Positions 33,388 through 43,693 of a stretch of 64,000 nt of DNA are shown piece by piece; the stretch's first letter is position 1, and each line of letters starts with the position of its first letter. This stretch comes from Pseudolysobacter antarcticus (GTDB lineage Bacteria > Pseudomonadota > Gammaproteobacteria > Xanthomonadales > Rhodanobacteraceae). The notes below the pieces were generated by a model. It searched no databases. It was not told the DNA's origin and saw nothing but the letters and a program-made list of their open reading frames with translations. The stretch lies in the NCBI RefSeq assembly GCF_004168365.1, contig NZ_CP035704.1, forward strand, positions 2,790,001-2,854,000, in the 5' to 3' direction. Made by a program: the position numbers and the translations under genes.

Positions 33388-34581
33388 ATGACGCTGTTTT
33401 GCAAGCTTGTTTTTCGACGTGGTCTGTTAGCAGGAATTTTGTCGATCGGCGCCGCGAGCGCTCCGACTTTCGCCGCTACCATTACGGTCACCAATGCCAA
33501 TGATTTAGGCACGGGCTCGCTGCGCCAAGCCATGCTCGATGCGACGGCAGGCGATACGATCCATTTCAATTTCAACTATCCGGCCACGATCCATCTGGAC
33601 TCTCAACTGACCGTGAACAAAGACCTGAGCATCATCGGGCCTGGCGCGCAAAATCTGGTCTTGGACGGCACCGTTCAGTTCCCATTGGTGTGGGTGAATT
33701 CCGGTTCCACGGCGAGCATCAGCGGCCTTCTGCTGACGCTCGGTAGGGGCGGCATCGTCAACCAAGGCACGCTGACGGCCAGCGACATGGTTATTACCGA
33801 CAGCTACACCCACAATGATCCGGGTGGCGGCATCATCAACGTCGGTGTGTTGACCTTGAACACGAGCAGGCTCAGCGGCAATAAGACCGATACCAAAGGT
33901 GGCGCAATTTACAACGGCGACGGCGCCACGCTCACGGTGAATGGCAGCACGTTCAGCGGCGCCAACCGTGCCTCGGATGACGGCGGCGGCCTCGCCAATT
34001 TTGGCTCGGCGACAATCAACAACAGCACCTTTTCCGGCAACGTCGCCGCGGGTAATCACCCCCGCGGTGGCGCGATTTTTAACTTCGGCACGCTGGCAGT
34101 GACCAATAGCACCTTCGTCGGGAACGTCAGCTCCGGCCCCGGCGGCGCTTTGTTCAACAATGGACCAGCAACCCTGATTGCCAGCACGTTCACGAACAAC
34201 GCTGCAGCCCCCGGCGACAATGGCGACGCCTTCTACAACTTCGATACGATCACCGTCAGCCGCACGATTGTCACCACCGGCTGCTCTGGACCGGGCACGT
34301 TGGCCTCGATGGGCGACAACATCGGGGGTTGTTTCGGCGATTCGCTAGTCCTCAACGACCGCAACCTCGATCCGCTACTCGCGGTGCTGGCCGATAATGG
34401 CGGCCCTACCCAGACGCAGGCCTTGCAAGCGGGCAGCCCGGCGCTCGACGAAGTGCGCGTCAACAGCGCTACGTGTTCGGGCACAGATCAACGCGGCGTG
34501 GCCCGACCCAGTGGCGTGCGCTGCGACATCGGCGCAGTAGAAATGGACTTCGACCATATTTTCCACAACGGTTTCGAGTGA
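33388..34581 (+). CDS. Exported right-handed beta-helix protein with IF-x-NGFE C-terminus
   Basis: A 397-residue protein from the ATG at 33388 (GAGGAA 7 bases upstream). The signal peptide ends near PTFA. It opens with the CSLREA-like stretch ITVTNANDLGTGSLRQAMLD, then carries repeated beta-helix rungs of the type TINNSTFSGNVA and VTNSTFVGNVS, and a choice-of-anchor-Q-like end (DNGGPTQTQAL, ATCSGTDQRGVARPSG, CDIGAVEM). It terminates DHIFHNGFE, shared with other exported proteins here. Such helices are surface or extracellular adhesin- or lyase-like folds; no catalytic site is seen. Confidence 0.82.
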   Translation: MTLFCKLVFRRGLLAGILSIGAASAPTFAATITVTNANDLGTGSLRQAMLDATAGDTIHFNFNYPATIHLDSQLTVNKDLSIIGPGAQNLVLDGTVQFPLVWVNSGSTASISGLLLTLGRGGIVNQGTLTASDMVITDSYTHNDPGGGIINVGVLTLNTSRLSGNKTDTKGGAIYNGDGATLTVNGSTFSGANRASDDGGGLANFGSATINNSTFSGNVAAGNHPRGGAIFNFGTLAVTNSTFVGNVSSGPGGALFNNGPATLIASTFTNNAAAPGDNGDAFYNFDTITVSRTIVTTGCSGPGTLASMGDNIGGCFGDSLVLNDRNLDPLLAVLADNGGPTQTQALQAGSPALDEVRVNSATCSGTDQRGVARPSGVRCDIGAVEMDFDHIFHNGFE

Positions 34582-34755
34582 GATGAGTGCGGAAGACCTG
34601 GCGCATCGTCTAATCGCATAGGCCCTGGCAGTCAGTATCAGGCATCGCGCTGAGAGCAACATCCGGACAACAACCGGTAGTCAAGGTAGTACAAGGCTCT
34701 GGCTGGATTACTATTTATTACAACAATCTTCGCGCGAAGACCGGCCCAATTCATC

Positions 34756-36183
34756 TTACTCAGCGCGCGCCAGTCGTTGCACGGTTTCGCGATACCTTCG
34801 TGCGATGCGATCTTCATCGTGATGGCGGAAATCGCGTACCACCCAGCGGCCCGCTGCCATCACGTGTCGCACCGGATTCTGGTTGCCGGCGAAAATCATG
34901 CTGTCGAGTATCGTGTCGCGATCACGCGCCGCGAGCAGCGGCGAATCATCGTCGAGCACCAGCAGATCGGCGCGCATGCCCGATCCGATTTGCGCCGGGT
35001 CGCCCGCATCGAGTTCACCGATCGCGACTCCGGCGGCCAATGCGCCACCAAACAGCGTATTGCCCCACAAGGTTTCTCCCACGCTTTCGCTGAGTTCGGA
35101 GACGGCGATATTGCGATGCCGACTTTGCAGCCGCTGGCCGTATTCGAGCCAGCGTAATTCCTCGATCGGCGAGATTGAGATATGACTGTCGGAACCGATA
35201 CCGAGCGTGCCGCCGGCATCGAGATAGGTCTTCAACGGAAACAATCCATCGCCGAGATTCGCTTCGGTGGTCGGACACAAACCAGCGATGGCGCCGGAAG
35301 CAGCGAGCCGCAGCGTTTCATCCTCGGTCATGTGCGTGGCGTGCACCAGGCACCAGCGCGCATCGAGCGGCGCATTCGCGAGCAACCATTCGACCGGACG
35401 CGCATTGCGATACGCGAGGCAATCCTGCACTTCACCGATCTGTTCGGCGACGTGGATATGGATCGGACAATCATGCGCGAACTCGCTTTCCACGATCTGG
35501 CGCAGCGCCTCTGTAGGCACTGCACGCAAACTGTGCAGGGCGATGCCGATGCGCAAATGCGATGACTCCACCGAACGCAGTTTCTGCAACAACAACATAT
35601 ACTTTTCCACATTGTGGAAAAAGCGACTTTGTCGCTCATGCAGTACGCGGCCGTCAAAACCGCCGGTCATGTACAGGGTTGGCAACAGGCTCAGACCGAT
35701 GCCGGCCTCTTTCGCCGCCTCGATCAGCGCCAGCGACATCGCCGCAGGATCGGCGTACGGCGTGCCATCCGGCTGGTGATGCAGATAATGAAATTCGCAG
35801 ACATGCGTGTAACCCGCCTTGAGCATTTCCACATACACCTGCGCGGCGATGGCTTGCAGCGAATCGGGATCGACTCTCCCGGCAAACGCGTACATGGTTT
35901 CGCGCCAAGTCCAGAAACTGTCCTCGGCATTCGTCTGCCGTTCGGCCAGGCCAGCCATCGCGCGCTGGAACGCATGCGAATGCAGGTTCGGCATGCCGGG
36001 CAAGACATACCGACCGAGATGTTCCGCCTGATCCGCTGTGCGATCTTTTTCGATACCAACGAACAGGCCGCTATTCTGACCCGTCGTACCCACCTCGATC
36101 CGCGTATTCGCAGCCCAGCCCGGCGCAAGCCACGCGTAATCGGCAAAGTACGACTGGCTCGCGCTGTTCCCGGAAGTGTTCAT
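34756..36183 (-). CDS. hutF: Formimidoylglutamate deiminase
   Basis: A 475-residue amidohydrolase starting MNTSGNSA at 36183. The zinc motif H68-x-H70 is in LPGMPNLHSHAFQRAMAG. Other metal or active residues are in IHIHVAEQ, LVHATHMTEDE and GIGSDSHISISPIEE, typical of HutF. It converts N-formimino-L-glutamate to N-formyl-L-glutamate and ammonia, marking the five-step histidine pathway. The enzyme acting next, HutG, is not in the window. The gene lies between two exported beta-helix genes, not with hutU or hutI. The open frame continues upstream but without family similarity. Confidence 0.95.
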   Translation of the reverse strand: MNTSGNSASQSYFADYAWLAPGWAANTRIEVGTTGQNSGLFVGIEKDRTADQAEHLGRYVLPGMPNLHSHAFQRAMAGLAERQTNAEDSFWTWRETMYAFAGRVDPDSLQAIAAQVYVEMLKAGYTHVCEFHYLHHQPDGTPYADPAAMSLALIEAAKEAGIGLSLLPTLYMTGGFDGRVLHERQSRFFHNVEKYMLLLQKLRSVESSHLRIGIALHSLRAVPTEALRQIVESEFAHDCPIHIHVAEQIGEVQDCLAYRNARPVEWLLANAPLDARWCLVHATHMTEDETLRLAASGAIAGLCPTTEANLGDGLFPLKTYLDAGGTLGIGSDSHISISPIEELRWLEYGQRLQSRHRNIAVSELSESVGETLWGNTLFGGALAAGVAIGELDAGDPAQIGSGMRADLLVLDDDSPLLAARDRDTILDSMIFAGNQNPVRHVMAAGRWVVRDFRHHDEDRIARRYRETVQRLARAE

Positions 36184-36373
36184 GTCTGATCGGCCCTGCG
36201 CTGCTATTGCTGCGCAGGGTAAAGCGTGCGCTTTGATGATGCCAGCGCCATTGTTCAGCATGACCACAGCATCACACCGTCGCTGCGAAAGATGATCATG
36301 CGAATGGATGCGCAGATTCATTCCGCGCGATATCGATCGCTGCCCGCGTCTGGGAGGAAAAAACGCGATCGCG

Positions 36374-37687
36374 CTACTCGAAACCGCTGGCGAAGATCCG
36401 ATCGTTGACCTGCAACTCGAAAGCGCCAATATCGACCTTTGGCCCACGAACGCGCGCGAACCCTGGACCGCGCTGGTCCGTGCTTGTACCGGCCGCATTG
36501 TTTCCCGCATCGACCGCGACACTGGTCATCAACAGCGCGTGCGTTTTCGTTGGCCCCCCATTGTCCGCGAGCGGTTGCAAATTCGGATCCGCCGTCAGGG
36601 TTCCTGGCGGCGAGTCGTTCGAACCCACGACGAGATTATTCGCGCCAGTGACTGTGAACGCGCTGAGATCGAACTCATTGCCGGACCAGGTATTGTTGGC
36701 GATGATCGTGCTGTCCATCGCTAGCCCGTTGTAAGCCTCCACGCCGGCCGGTAACGTCTGGCCATACAGTGATTTGTTGAAGGCGATCGTGGCGCCGGTA
36801 AGAGTCAATTGCTCGTACGCATATAAGCCACCTATCTTGTCCGTCGCGTAATTGCCAGAAATCGTGCTGTTGACGATGACCGACGCTGCCGTACCCACGA
36901 TGTCGATGCCACCGACATTGCCGCGGCCAACAAAGTAACCGACAGAATTGTCGTTGATCGTCGACTCGAGAATATGGGCCGAGCTGCGGACAAACGCTCC
37001 GCCGCCGAACGCGCGCGTGGTGAAATCCGCGGAACAACTGTTTGACACCAGGGTGCTACTCGACATCGTCAGGTTACCGGCTACGAAAACCCCGCCGCCG
37101 TAGCTGTTGTGGCCCTGCACCGCAGTGCTCTGCGTCCTGCAGCCACTTACCAAAGCGTTGCTGAGTGTTAAGCTTCCCGCACTTCGGATGCAGCCACCCT
37201 CGTACGTTGCAACCCCGTAGCCAATACCCAATCCGGCGACCGTCAACACCCCGGTGCCTGTGTGGGTCAAGATCCTGCTGAAGTTCGACGATATGTTCCG
37301 TACGATCGACAACGAAGAGCCCGGGCCCACCAGGCTCAATGTGTTCTGCGGAATCGTGATTTCACCCGTCGTCAGCGAAATGGTCGAACACGCAAGATGC
37401 GTCAGATCGATCGTATCGCCGTCGGCGGCCGCGGCGACAGCATCGCGAAGGCTGCCAATGCCGCTGTCCGCGCAGTTGAAGACCGACTCGACGTGAATGG
37501 GATCACGGCGCCTCGAATCGGGCTCCGCGAACGTCTTCGATGCAGCAGCACCTTCCAGTCGTCCCCCCACCCGCACACCTTCCGTGTACGGAAGAACAGG
37601 TGCGGCGGAAGCCCCGCCCGACAACGCCAATGCGATGCAACTGAGCAAGAGTGGACGACGAAGAGCGTGAACGATTTCGGGCGACAT
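36374..37687 (-). CDS. Exported choice-of-anchor-Q beta-helix protein with IFASGFE C-terminus
   Basis: A 437-residue protein with signal peptide (LLLSCIALALSGGASA). It has CADSGIGSLRDAVAAAADGD, a CSLREA-type opening, then beta-helix rungs (LTMSSSTLVSNSCS; ILESTINDNSVGYF; VIVNSTISGNYA). The choice-of-anchor-Q motif follows (PLADNGGPTKTHAL, STDQRGPGFARV, VDIGAFEL). It ends NDRIFASGFE. It is the closest relative in the window of the 33388 protein, on the other side of hutF and in the opposite direction, as if a pair had been split. Confidence 0.85.
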   Translation of the reverse strand: MSPEIVHALRRPLLLSCIALALSGGASAAPVLPYTEGVRVGGRLEGAAASKTFAEPDSRRRDPIHVESVFNCADSGIGSLRDAVAAAADGDTIDLTHLACSTISLTTGEITIPQNTLSLVGPGSSLSIVRNISSNFSRILTHTGTGVLTVAGLGIGYGVATYEGGCIRSAGSLTLSNALVSGCRTQSTAVQGHNSYGGGVFVAGNLTMSSSTLVSNSCSADFTTRAFGGGAFVRSSAHILESTINDNSVGYFVGRGNVGGIDIVGTAASVIVNSTISGNYATDKIGGLYAYEQLTLTGATIAFNKSLYGQTLPAGVEAYNGLAMDSTIIANNTWSGNEFDLSAFTVTGANNLVVGSNDSPPGTLTADPNLQPLADNGGPTKTHALLMTSVAVDAGNNAAGTSTDQRGPGFARVRGPKVDIGAFELQVNDRIFASGFE

Positions 37688-38053
37688 GGCGGTATCTCAG
37701 TTGAAAGTCACGGAGGCGAGCACTCCCCTGCTGTCTACAAATCGCGAGCCAAAACCGTTCGTCTGGATCAAGTCGGCTGACACGATCCCCGGTTCAATCA
37801 TGAAGATGCTGTAACCCCCTGCTAAAAGTGGCAGCATGCGTGGTTCACGGCCATGGAATTTTCTTCCATTTTTTTTCTTCTTTTTTTCTCGCAGGCAAAT
37901 CGACTGGCAGCGGCTGTCTGGATTCAGCCCACCGTGTGCATTCGCGCGTGATCTCGCTTTGTCATCGGCGCGAGTGCGTCGTCAACAGCGCCATCGACGC
38001 ATTCGCAGACAGGTTGGGCTTAGAATGCGAGTCATCCGATTTTTGCGTGTGCC
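37688..38053. other. Intergenic region with hairpin and T-rich tract
   Basis: The stem ATGGAA/TTCCAT (37853-37869, loop TTTTC) is followed at once by a run of nine T and a second T-rich block to about 37888. This resembles a weak intrinsic terminator reading rightward, although no plus-strand gene ends just before it; it may end an antisense or leader transcript. The rest holds the promoters of the divergent flanking genes. Confidence 0.45.
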
Positions 38054-40792
38054 ATGAACGCCAATCTTCACCTATCGATTCCTGCTGTCGACGCCACACT
38101 GTTGTGCTTCGGCCCGTTCATGCTCGATGTGCGGCAGCGACGGCTGGAACGCGATGGCTTGGTGGTGGACGTGCGGCCAAAACAATTTGATGCGCTGCAG
38201 TTGCTGATTGCGCATGCCGGCGATCTGGTGACGCGCGAACAGTTCTATGCCGCGCTGTGGCCGAACACCGTGGTTTCGGAAACCAGCCTGAGCAAATACA
38301 TCTGGCAGTTGCGGCACATCCTCAGCGACGACAACGGCGACTACATCAAGACCGTACCGAAACTAGGCTACCGATTCGTCGCGCCAGTAGAACGCATCGC
38401 GCCGGTCGAGCTGGTCGAAACCACGATCGACAACGCGGCATCGCGGGATGTCTCGACAGAAAATCAAGCGCCGCCAGTACCCTATGGATTGCACCGAGCC
38501 AACGCCTCGCCTTGGATAATTGCGGCTGTCGCGACAGTCGTTCTCGCGCTGATCGCATGGCAGGTTTGGCCTGCGCGCGAAACCATTCCGCAAACGGCGA
38601 AACGCAGCGACGCAACACTGCCGATAACCACTCATCGTCGCGCGATTGCGATCATGCAGGCGCAGCTCGACGCGGATATGCCGCAATGGTTGCACAGCGC
38701 GGTGGCGCAATTGCTGGCGCAGGATCTGGCGATTTCGGAACAGCTGCGCGTGGCCTATCCGAACGCGTTGATGTTGCGTTACCCCGATCTGACGGCGCAG
38801 GCGCAAGCGGTCGAACCTACAGCGGCGCGGTTCACCGATTGGGCATCGATCAACGACGATATTGTGCTGCTGCCCATACTCACGCACAGCTCAGACGATA
38901 CTTCAGCCAACGCCGTGAAGCTGCAGGTACGTCTGCTCGATTCGCACAGCGGCGCGTTGCTCAAGGAGATCGAATCGAGCGGCGATCTGCAACAGCTGGA
39001 TCGCCTGATTGACAGCAGCGGCGGTCGCGTCCGCAGCGCGCTCGGCGTGACACCGATGAGCGAATCGATCGCGCGGGTTCGTGCCGCCAGCATGCCGGCC
39101 GATAGCGCCTCGGCGCAGCTCTACGCCGAGGCGATCGATTTGCAACGTCAGGGCATGAGCGATCAATCGCGCGAAAAACTGCGTGCGCTGACCGAGCGTT
39201 ATCCGGATTTCGTGCCGGGCTGGTTGATGCGCGCCACGGCAGAGGCCGATGCCGGTCTGAATCAGCAGGCCGCGACCACCGCGCAAGCCGGGCTCGCACA
39301 TGCTGTGACCGCCACGCGCGAATTGCGCTTGTCGCTGGAGGCGATCAGCTATTCGGCCGGTGGCGCGTGGTCGCAGGCGATCGACTCGTATCAGGCGCTG
39401 TCGCGGTTTTTCCCCGATCAACCCGAGTATGCATTACGGCTCATGACGGCGCAGGTTTACGCTGGCCGCAAGGACGATGCCGAGCAGACCTTGCGAACTC
39501 TGCGCGAACCACCCGGCATGGCCGATGACGTGCCGATATTGCAAGGCGAATATACGCTGGCGCAGCGCCTTACCGACGATGCGCGCGCCCGCGACGTCGC
39601 CGCAAGACTGATCGAACGCGCCACGATGATCCACCTGCCGCACCTGCATGCGCGCGCGCGCGCGCTGCGCGGCATGGCGCTCACCGGCCTGCGCGACAAC
39701 GATGCTGCACTGGCCGACCTGACCCAGGCCGAACGCGAGTTCGCGCCGCTCGGCGATACCGAGTGGAGCGCAAAAGTGCAATTGCTGCTCGGCAACTGGG
39801 CAATGCGCGGTGGCGATCTGGTCGATGCCGAGCAGCGTTACCATCGTGCCGTCGACGGCTTTCGCGCGGTTGCCGCGCGCTGGAACGAAAACGTCGCGCT
39901 GGATAATCTGATGGCCATTGCGGTCGCGCGTGGCGATGCTGCCGCCGCACGGCCGTATGTCGATGAAGTGCTGCAATCGGCACGTGCGCTTGGCGACGGT
40001 GTCGGCGAGAGTCGCGCGCTGGTCTATCTCGCGTGGGTCGAACTCGATACCGGCCATACCGACACCGCGCTCGCCGCATACCGACAAGCGGCAGCGTTGA
40101 ACGAGCACGCGCAACAGAACGAACAACTAGTCGCATCGCTGAGTTATCTGGCGGAACTGCTTGACGATACGGGCCAGAATGACGAAGCACGCAAGGTCGC
40201 GCAACACGCGCAGATCGTTAGTGAATCGGTACCGAGCACCTCGTACAAAAGCGTGGTCTTGATCAGCGTGGTCTTGATCAGCGTGGCGCAGGGCGAACGC
40301 GCGCGCAAAAATCCGGCGGCGGCACGGGTTGCACTCGATGCGGCGCGCGCGCAGGCCGAGCAAGGCCAGGAGTCCGATCGCATCGCACGAATCGATCTGG
40401 GGATCGCCGAACTGGAGCTGGATACACATCAGCCGCAAGCGGCGATCGAACGAATAGCACGCGCCGAACCGATATTGATCAAGAGTGAAAGCACGCGCGA
40501 TCTGGCCAACGCTGAGGCGATCCGGGTACGGGCCTTCTGCGATTTGGGACAACTTGACCACGCCAAAACCGCACTCGCTGCGAGCTTGGACTACGCCGCA
40601 AAAACCACCGGTTATCTCGATCGTCTGCCCGTGCGCATCGCGGAAATCCGCGTGGCCGCACAGATCGGTGAGCAAGGTAAAGTCAACAAGCTGCAAATGC
40701 CGTTGCGTGCCGAACTTAAACAGCGAAAGTTCGTCGGCGCGCTCGCTGAACTCGATACTGCGCTGGCGACAAAAACACCACCGCGTCCTTGA
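38054..40792 (+). CDS. CadC-like transmembrane transcription regulator with TPR domain
   Basis: A 912-residue protein. An OmpR/PhoB-type winged helix covers about residues 18-112 ([50 protein letters not shown]). One membrane helix lies at about 152-172 ([19 protein letters not shown]). About 740 periplasmic residues follow, largely helical TPR-like repeats from ~350 on. This is the ToxR/CadC membrane-bound one-component design common in Lysobacterales. The target is unknown; the convergent-free position just before hutI invites the idea of control of hutI, but no evidence exists. Confidence 0.87.
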   Translation: MNANLHLSIPAVDATLLCFGPFMLDVRQRRLERDGLVVDVRPKQFDALQLLIAHAGDLVTREQFYAALWPNTVVSETSLSKYIWQLRHILSDDNGDYIKTVPKLGYRFVAPVERIAPVELVETTIDNAASRDVSTENQAPPVPYGLHRANASPWIIAAVATVVLALIAWQVWPARETIPQTAKRSDATLPITTHRRAIAIMQAQLDADMPQWLHSAVAQLLAQDLAISEQLRVAYPNALMLRYPDLTAQAQAVEPTAARFTDWASINDDIVLLPILTHSSDDTSANAVKLQVRLLDSHSGALLKEIESSGDLQQLDRLIDSSGGRVRSALGVTPMSESIARVRAASMPADSASAQLYAEAIDLQRQGMSDQSREKLRALTERYPDFVPGWLMRATAEADAGLNQQAATTAQAGLAHAVTATRELRLSLEAISYSAGGAWSQAIDSYQALSRFFPDQPEYALRLMTAQVYAGRKDDAEQTLRTLREPPGMADDVPILQGEYTLAQRLTDDARARDVAARLIERATMIHLPHLHARARALRGMALTGLRDNDAALADLTQAEREFAPLGDTEWSAKVQLLLGNWAMRGGDLVDAEQRYHRAVDGFRAVAARWNENVALDNLMAIAVARGDAAAARPYVDEVLQSARALGDGVGESRALVYLAWVELDTGHTDTALAAYRQAAALNEHAQQNEQLVASLSYLAELLDDTGQNDEARKVAQHAQIVSESVPSTSYKSVVLISVVLISVAQGERARKNPAAARVALDAARAQAEQGQESDRIARIDLGIAELELDTHQPQAAIERIARAEPILIKSESTRDLANAEAIRVRAFCDLGQLDHAKTALAASLDYAAKTTGYLDRLPVRIAEIRVAAQIGEQGKVNKLQMPLRAELKQRKFVGALAELDTALATKTPPRP
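40251..40280 (+). repeat. Perfect 15-base tandem duplication in the CadC-like gene
   Basis: GCGTGGTCTTGATCA occurs twice in direct tandem (40251-40265 and 40266-40280), giving the in-frame residue repeat [10 protein letters not shown] in a TPR helix. It is either a recent slippage or an assembly duplication. Confidence 0.9.
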
Positions 40793-40841
40793 ATCCACTC
40801 AATCGATAACCTGCCCGGACTGCTTCCATGAAATTTTCGCC

Positions 40842-42074
40842 ATGACTTCGATATCGCGCTGGGACGGATTGCTGCTCGATTGCCGACTCGCCAGCATGAC
40901 GGCTAACGGTATTGCTTACGGCGCAATCGAAAACGCCGCAATCGGCTGGAAAGACGGCCGCATCACCTTCGCCGCAGCGCAGTCGCAATTGCCGGACAAA
41001 CCCGAATCGCTCAGCGTCAATGTCGAATCCGTCGAGGGCGCGTGGATCACGCCGGGCTTGATCGACTGCCATACGCATTTGGTATTTGCCGGCAATCGCG
41101 CCAGCGAATTCGAGCAACGCCTGCAGGGCGCAAGTTACGAGGAAATCGCGCGCGCGGGCGGCGGCATCGTATCCAGCGTGCGGCAAACGCGTGCCGCGAA
41201 CGAGGATGAACTATTCGCACAATCGTTGCCGCGCGCGCAGGCGCTGCTGCAGGACGGCGTGACCACGCTGGAAATAAAATCCGGTTACGGCCTGAATCTG
41301 GAAACCGAAGAAAAAATGCTGCGCGTGGCACGCCGAATCAGCGCAGCGCTGGGCATTACCGTGCACACGACATTTCTCGGCGCGCATGCGATACCGCCGG
41401 AATTTTCGGGCCGGCAATCCGATTATGTCGATGAAGTCTGTGTGCGCATGTTGCCGGCGATTGCACATGCCGGTCTCGCCGATGCGGTGGATGCATTCTG
41501 CGAAACGATCGCGTTTACCGCGAGCGAAACGCGGCGTGTATTCGAAACCGCGCGCGGACTCGGCTTGCGTGTGAAGTTGCACGCCGATCAGCTCAGCGAT
41601 GGACATGGCGCGGCATTGGCGGCCGAGTTCAACGCGCTCTCCGCCGAGCATCTCGAACATACCAGCGAAACCGGCGTTGCGGCGATGGCCGCTGCGGGCA
41701 CGGTGGCAGTGTTGTTGCCCGCGGCGTTTTACGCGTTGCGCGAAACAAAATTGCCACCGACCGAATCGCTGCGCGCACACGGCGTGCCGATCGCGATTGC
41801 GAGCGACCTGAATCCGGGCACTTCCCCAGTTCTGTCATTACGCCTGGCCATGAGCATGGCCTGCACTCTGTTTCGACTGACGCCGGAAGAAGCCCTGCGT
41901 GGTGCGACCGTGCATGCGGCGCAAGCGCTGGGTCTGCTCGATCGCGGCACACTCGAAGTCGGCAAACGCGCCGATCTGGTGTTGTGGGATATCCAGCATC
42001 CGGCCGAATTGTGTTACTGGATCGGCGGCAATCTTGCACGTCGCATCATCATCGACGGATGCCGCATCAGCTGA
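40842..42074 (+). CDS. hutI: Imidazolonepropionase
   Basis: A 410-residue amidohydrolase, the usual HutI size, from the ATG at 40842. The metal motif H77-x-H79 is in [15 protein letters not shown]. Further residues are in [53 protein letters not shown] and [11 protein letters not shown], all diagnostic. It hydrolyses 4-imidazolone-5-propanoate to N-formimino-L-glutamate, the substrate of HutF. It starts 49 bases after the CadC-like gene on the same strand; an ATG at 40828 is out of this frame. Confidence 0.96.
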   Translation: MTSISRWDGLLLDCRLASMTANGIAYGAIENAAIGWKDGRITFAAAQSQLPDKPESLSVNVESVEGAWITPGLIDCHTHLVFAGNRASEFEQRLQGASYEEIARAGGGIVSSVRQTRAANEDELFAQSLPRAQALLQDGVTTLEIKSGYGLNLETEEKMLRVARRISAALGITVHTTFLGAHAIPPEFSGRQSDYVDEVCVRMLPAIAHAGLADAVDAFCETIAFTASETRRVFETARGLGLRVKLHADQLSDGHGAALAAEFNALSAEHLEHTSETGVAAMAAAGTVAVLLPAAFYALRETKLPPTESLRAHGVPIAIASDLNPGTSPVLSLRLAMSMACTLFRLTPEEALRGATVHAAQALGLLDRGTLEVGKRADLVLWDIQHPAELCYWIGGNLARRIIIDGCRIS

Positions 42075-42139
42075 CTGGATGATCGTTTTCTGCGCAGTCG
42101 CAACAGCGGCACCAGTAAATCGCGGACGCAGAAAAACCA

Positions 42140-42161
42140 AAGCCCCACCGAAGCGGGGCTT
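42140..42161 (-). terminator. Intrinsic terminator for the THX gene
   Basis: A perfect AAGCCCC/GGGGCTT stem (42140-42146 with 42155-42161, 8-base loop). Read on the minus strand, it is followed by TTGGTTTTTC. It lies 54 bases after the stop of the THX gene and may also stop hutI transcription from the other side. Confidence 0.75.
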
Positions 42162-42214
42162 GTGCTCTACAACTCACGCTAACGCCGGCTCGATCAAGCC
42201 GACGCGTACAACCT

Positions 42215-42397
42215 TCAGGCAGCGGGCTTTTTCGCCGGTGCCTTCTTGGCGGCGACCGGAGCTGCTTTCTTGACGGCGGGTTTTGCCGTCACGGCAGACT
42301 TGGTCACTACGGCCTTCGTCGCAGAATGCGGACGTGCGTTGCCATAGCTACGGATAGCGGTTTTGCCTTTGGCGGTCTTGCGGTCACCACGGCCCAT
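42215..42397 (-). CDS. 30S ribosomal protein THX with Lys/Ala-rich tail
   Basis: A 60-residue basic protein. It opens MGRGDRKTAKGKTAIRSYGN, the conserved THX core (usually MGRGDRKTRRGKIxxGSYGN), then continues with a histone-H1-like Ala/Lys/Pro tail (AVKKAAPVAAKKAPAKKPAA). THX is a small 30S-head protein. The extra basic tail may bind rRNA or DNA. AAGGAG lies 6 bases before the ATG, and a strong terminator follows, so it is a well-expressed single-gene unit. Confidence 0.88.
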   Translation of the reverse strand: MGRGDRKTAKGKTAIRSYGNARPHSATKAVVTKSAVTAKPAVKKAAPVAAKKAPAKKPAA

Positions 42398-42620
42398 GAA
42401 AACTCCTTAGAAAACTAGCGGAAACGGCCGCGTAGCTTACCAGCTCCGTGGCCCGGCGCAACAAAAAAGCCTAGCGAGAATGGAATTTGCCGCCATCGGC
42501 GCGCATTACCGGGCTTGCGCAAAACCGTATCGAGCCTCTGCGAAAACCGGAATCGGCCGCAACGATCAGCGATTATCCAACGCCTGGCAGCATCGAAATA
42601 CGTGTTCGCCACAAAACGTT

Positions 42621-43637
42621 ATGATCGTCCGCATGGAAAATGTGACCGCGATGTTGCACCAGCCAATCACTGTCAGCCTTGCGCTGCAAGGCGGCGGCGC
42701 GCATGGCGCGTTCACTTGGGGCGTACTCGATCGACTATTGCAGGAACCCTTGCTGAGTTTCGATGGCATCAGCGCCACCAGCAGCGGCGCGATGAATGCC
42801 CTCGCCCTGGCGCAAGGCTGGCTGGAAGATGGTCGCGACGGCGCGCGCGCCAAACTCAAGACGTTGTGGGAAACCGTCGGCAATCAAAGCAGCGTGATGC
42901 GCTGGGCCTCGGCAACACCGGCGGGCGCTACTGCCAGCGCGATGATGTTGCAACTCACGCGCTATTTCACGCCGAAGGAAATCAATCCGCTAGGCATCAA
43001 TCCGCTGCGTGGCATGGCGAATTCATTATTCGATTTCGAGCGCCTGCGACTTGAATCGCCGCAGCGACTGTTCATCGCGGCCACACGCGTGCGCGATGGC
43101 AAGTTGACCTTGTTCGACAATGCCCAGCTTACGATTGACGTCCTGCTCGCGAGCACTTGTCTGCCGCAGTTGTTTGCGCCCGTGATCATCGATGACGAGA
43201 TGTATTGGGACGGTGGTTACGCTGGCAATCCAGCGCTCGAACCGTTGCTGTATCGCTGCGATGCCAACGATATCCTGTCGGTGCTGGTGCAGCCGTTGCA
43301 ACACGCCCAGCCACCGAAGAATGTGCGCGAGATTTCGCTGCGCATCGTCGAGCTGGGTTTCTCGACTACATTCCTGCGCGAGCTGGACACCTTGCTCAAG
43401 GCGCGCGAATCACTGGCGGGAGATTCGGTACGCAGTTGGATCGGCGATCGCCTCAACAGCATGCGCATGCATCTCATCGAACCGGGCGAATCGCTCGACA
43501 GCTACAGTCCGAAAACACGCATGAATACGCGCCTGAGTTTCCTGCGCAATCTGCGCGATCTCGGCCATGCGCAGACCGGCGCGTGGCTCGCACAACATGC
43601 GGATGTGCTGGGCAAGCGTGCAACGGTGAATCTATAA
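42621..43637 (+). CDS. Patatin-like phospholipase
   Basis: A 338-residue protein from the ATG at 42621 (a second, at 42633, is possible). Patatin features: oxyanion loop GGGAHGAF (residues 24-31), nucleophile Ser54 in ATSSGAMNA (the usual Gly of GxSxG is Ala, seen in some family members), and the catalytic Asp in WDGGYAGNPALEPL. No signal peptide is seen. It probably hydrolyses acyl chains of phospholipids in the cytoplasm or as a leaderless secreted protein. Confidence 0.88.
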   Translation: MIVRMENVTAMLHQPITVSLALQGGGAHGAFTWGVLDRLLQEPLLSFDGISATSSGAMNALALAQGWLEDGRDGARAKLKTLWETVGNQSSVMRWASATPAGATASAMMLQLTRYFTPKEINPLGINPLRGMANSLFDFERLRLESPQRLFIAATRVRDGKLTLFDNAQLTIDVLLASTCLPQLFAPVIIDDEMYWDGGYAGNPALEPLLYRCDANDILSVLVQPLQHAQPPKNVREISLRIVELGFSTTFLRELDTLLKARESLAGDSVRSWIGDRLNSMRMHLIEPGESLDSYSPKTRMNTRLSFLRNLRDLGHAQTGAWLAQHADVLGKRATVNL

Positions 43638-43693
43638 CTTGAGGTTTCAATAAAGCCGGCAAGATAAATCAGCGCTCAGCAAATCGTGTCGCG

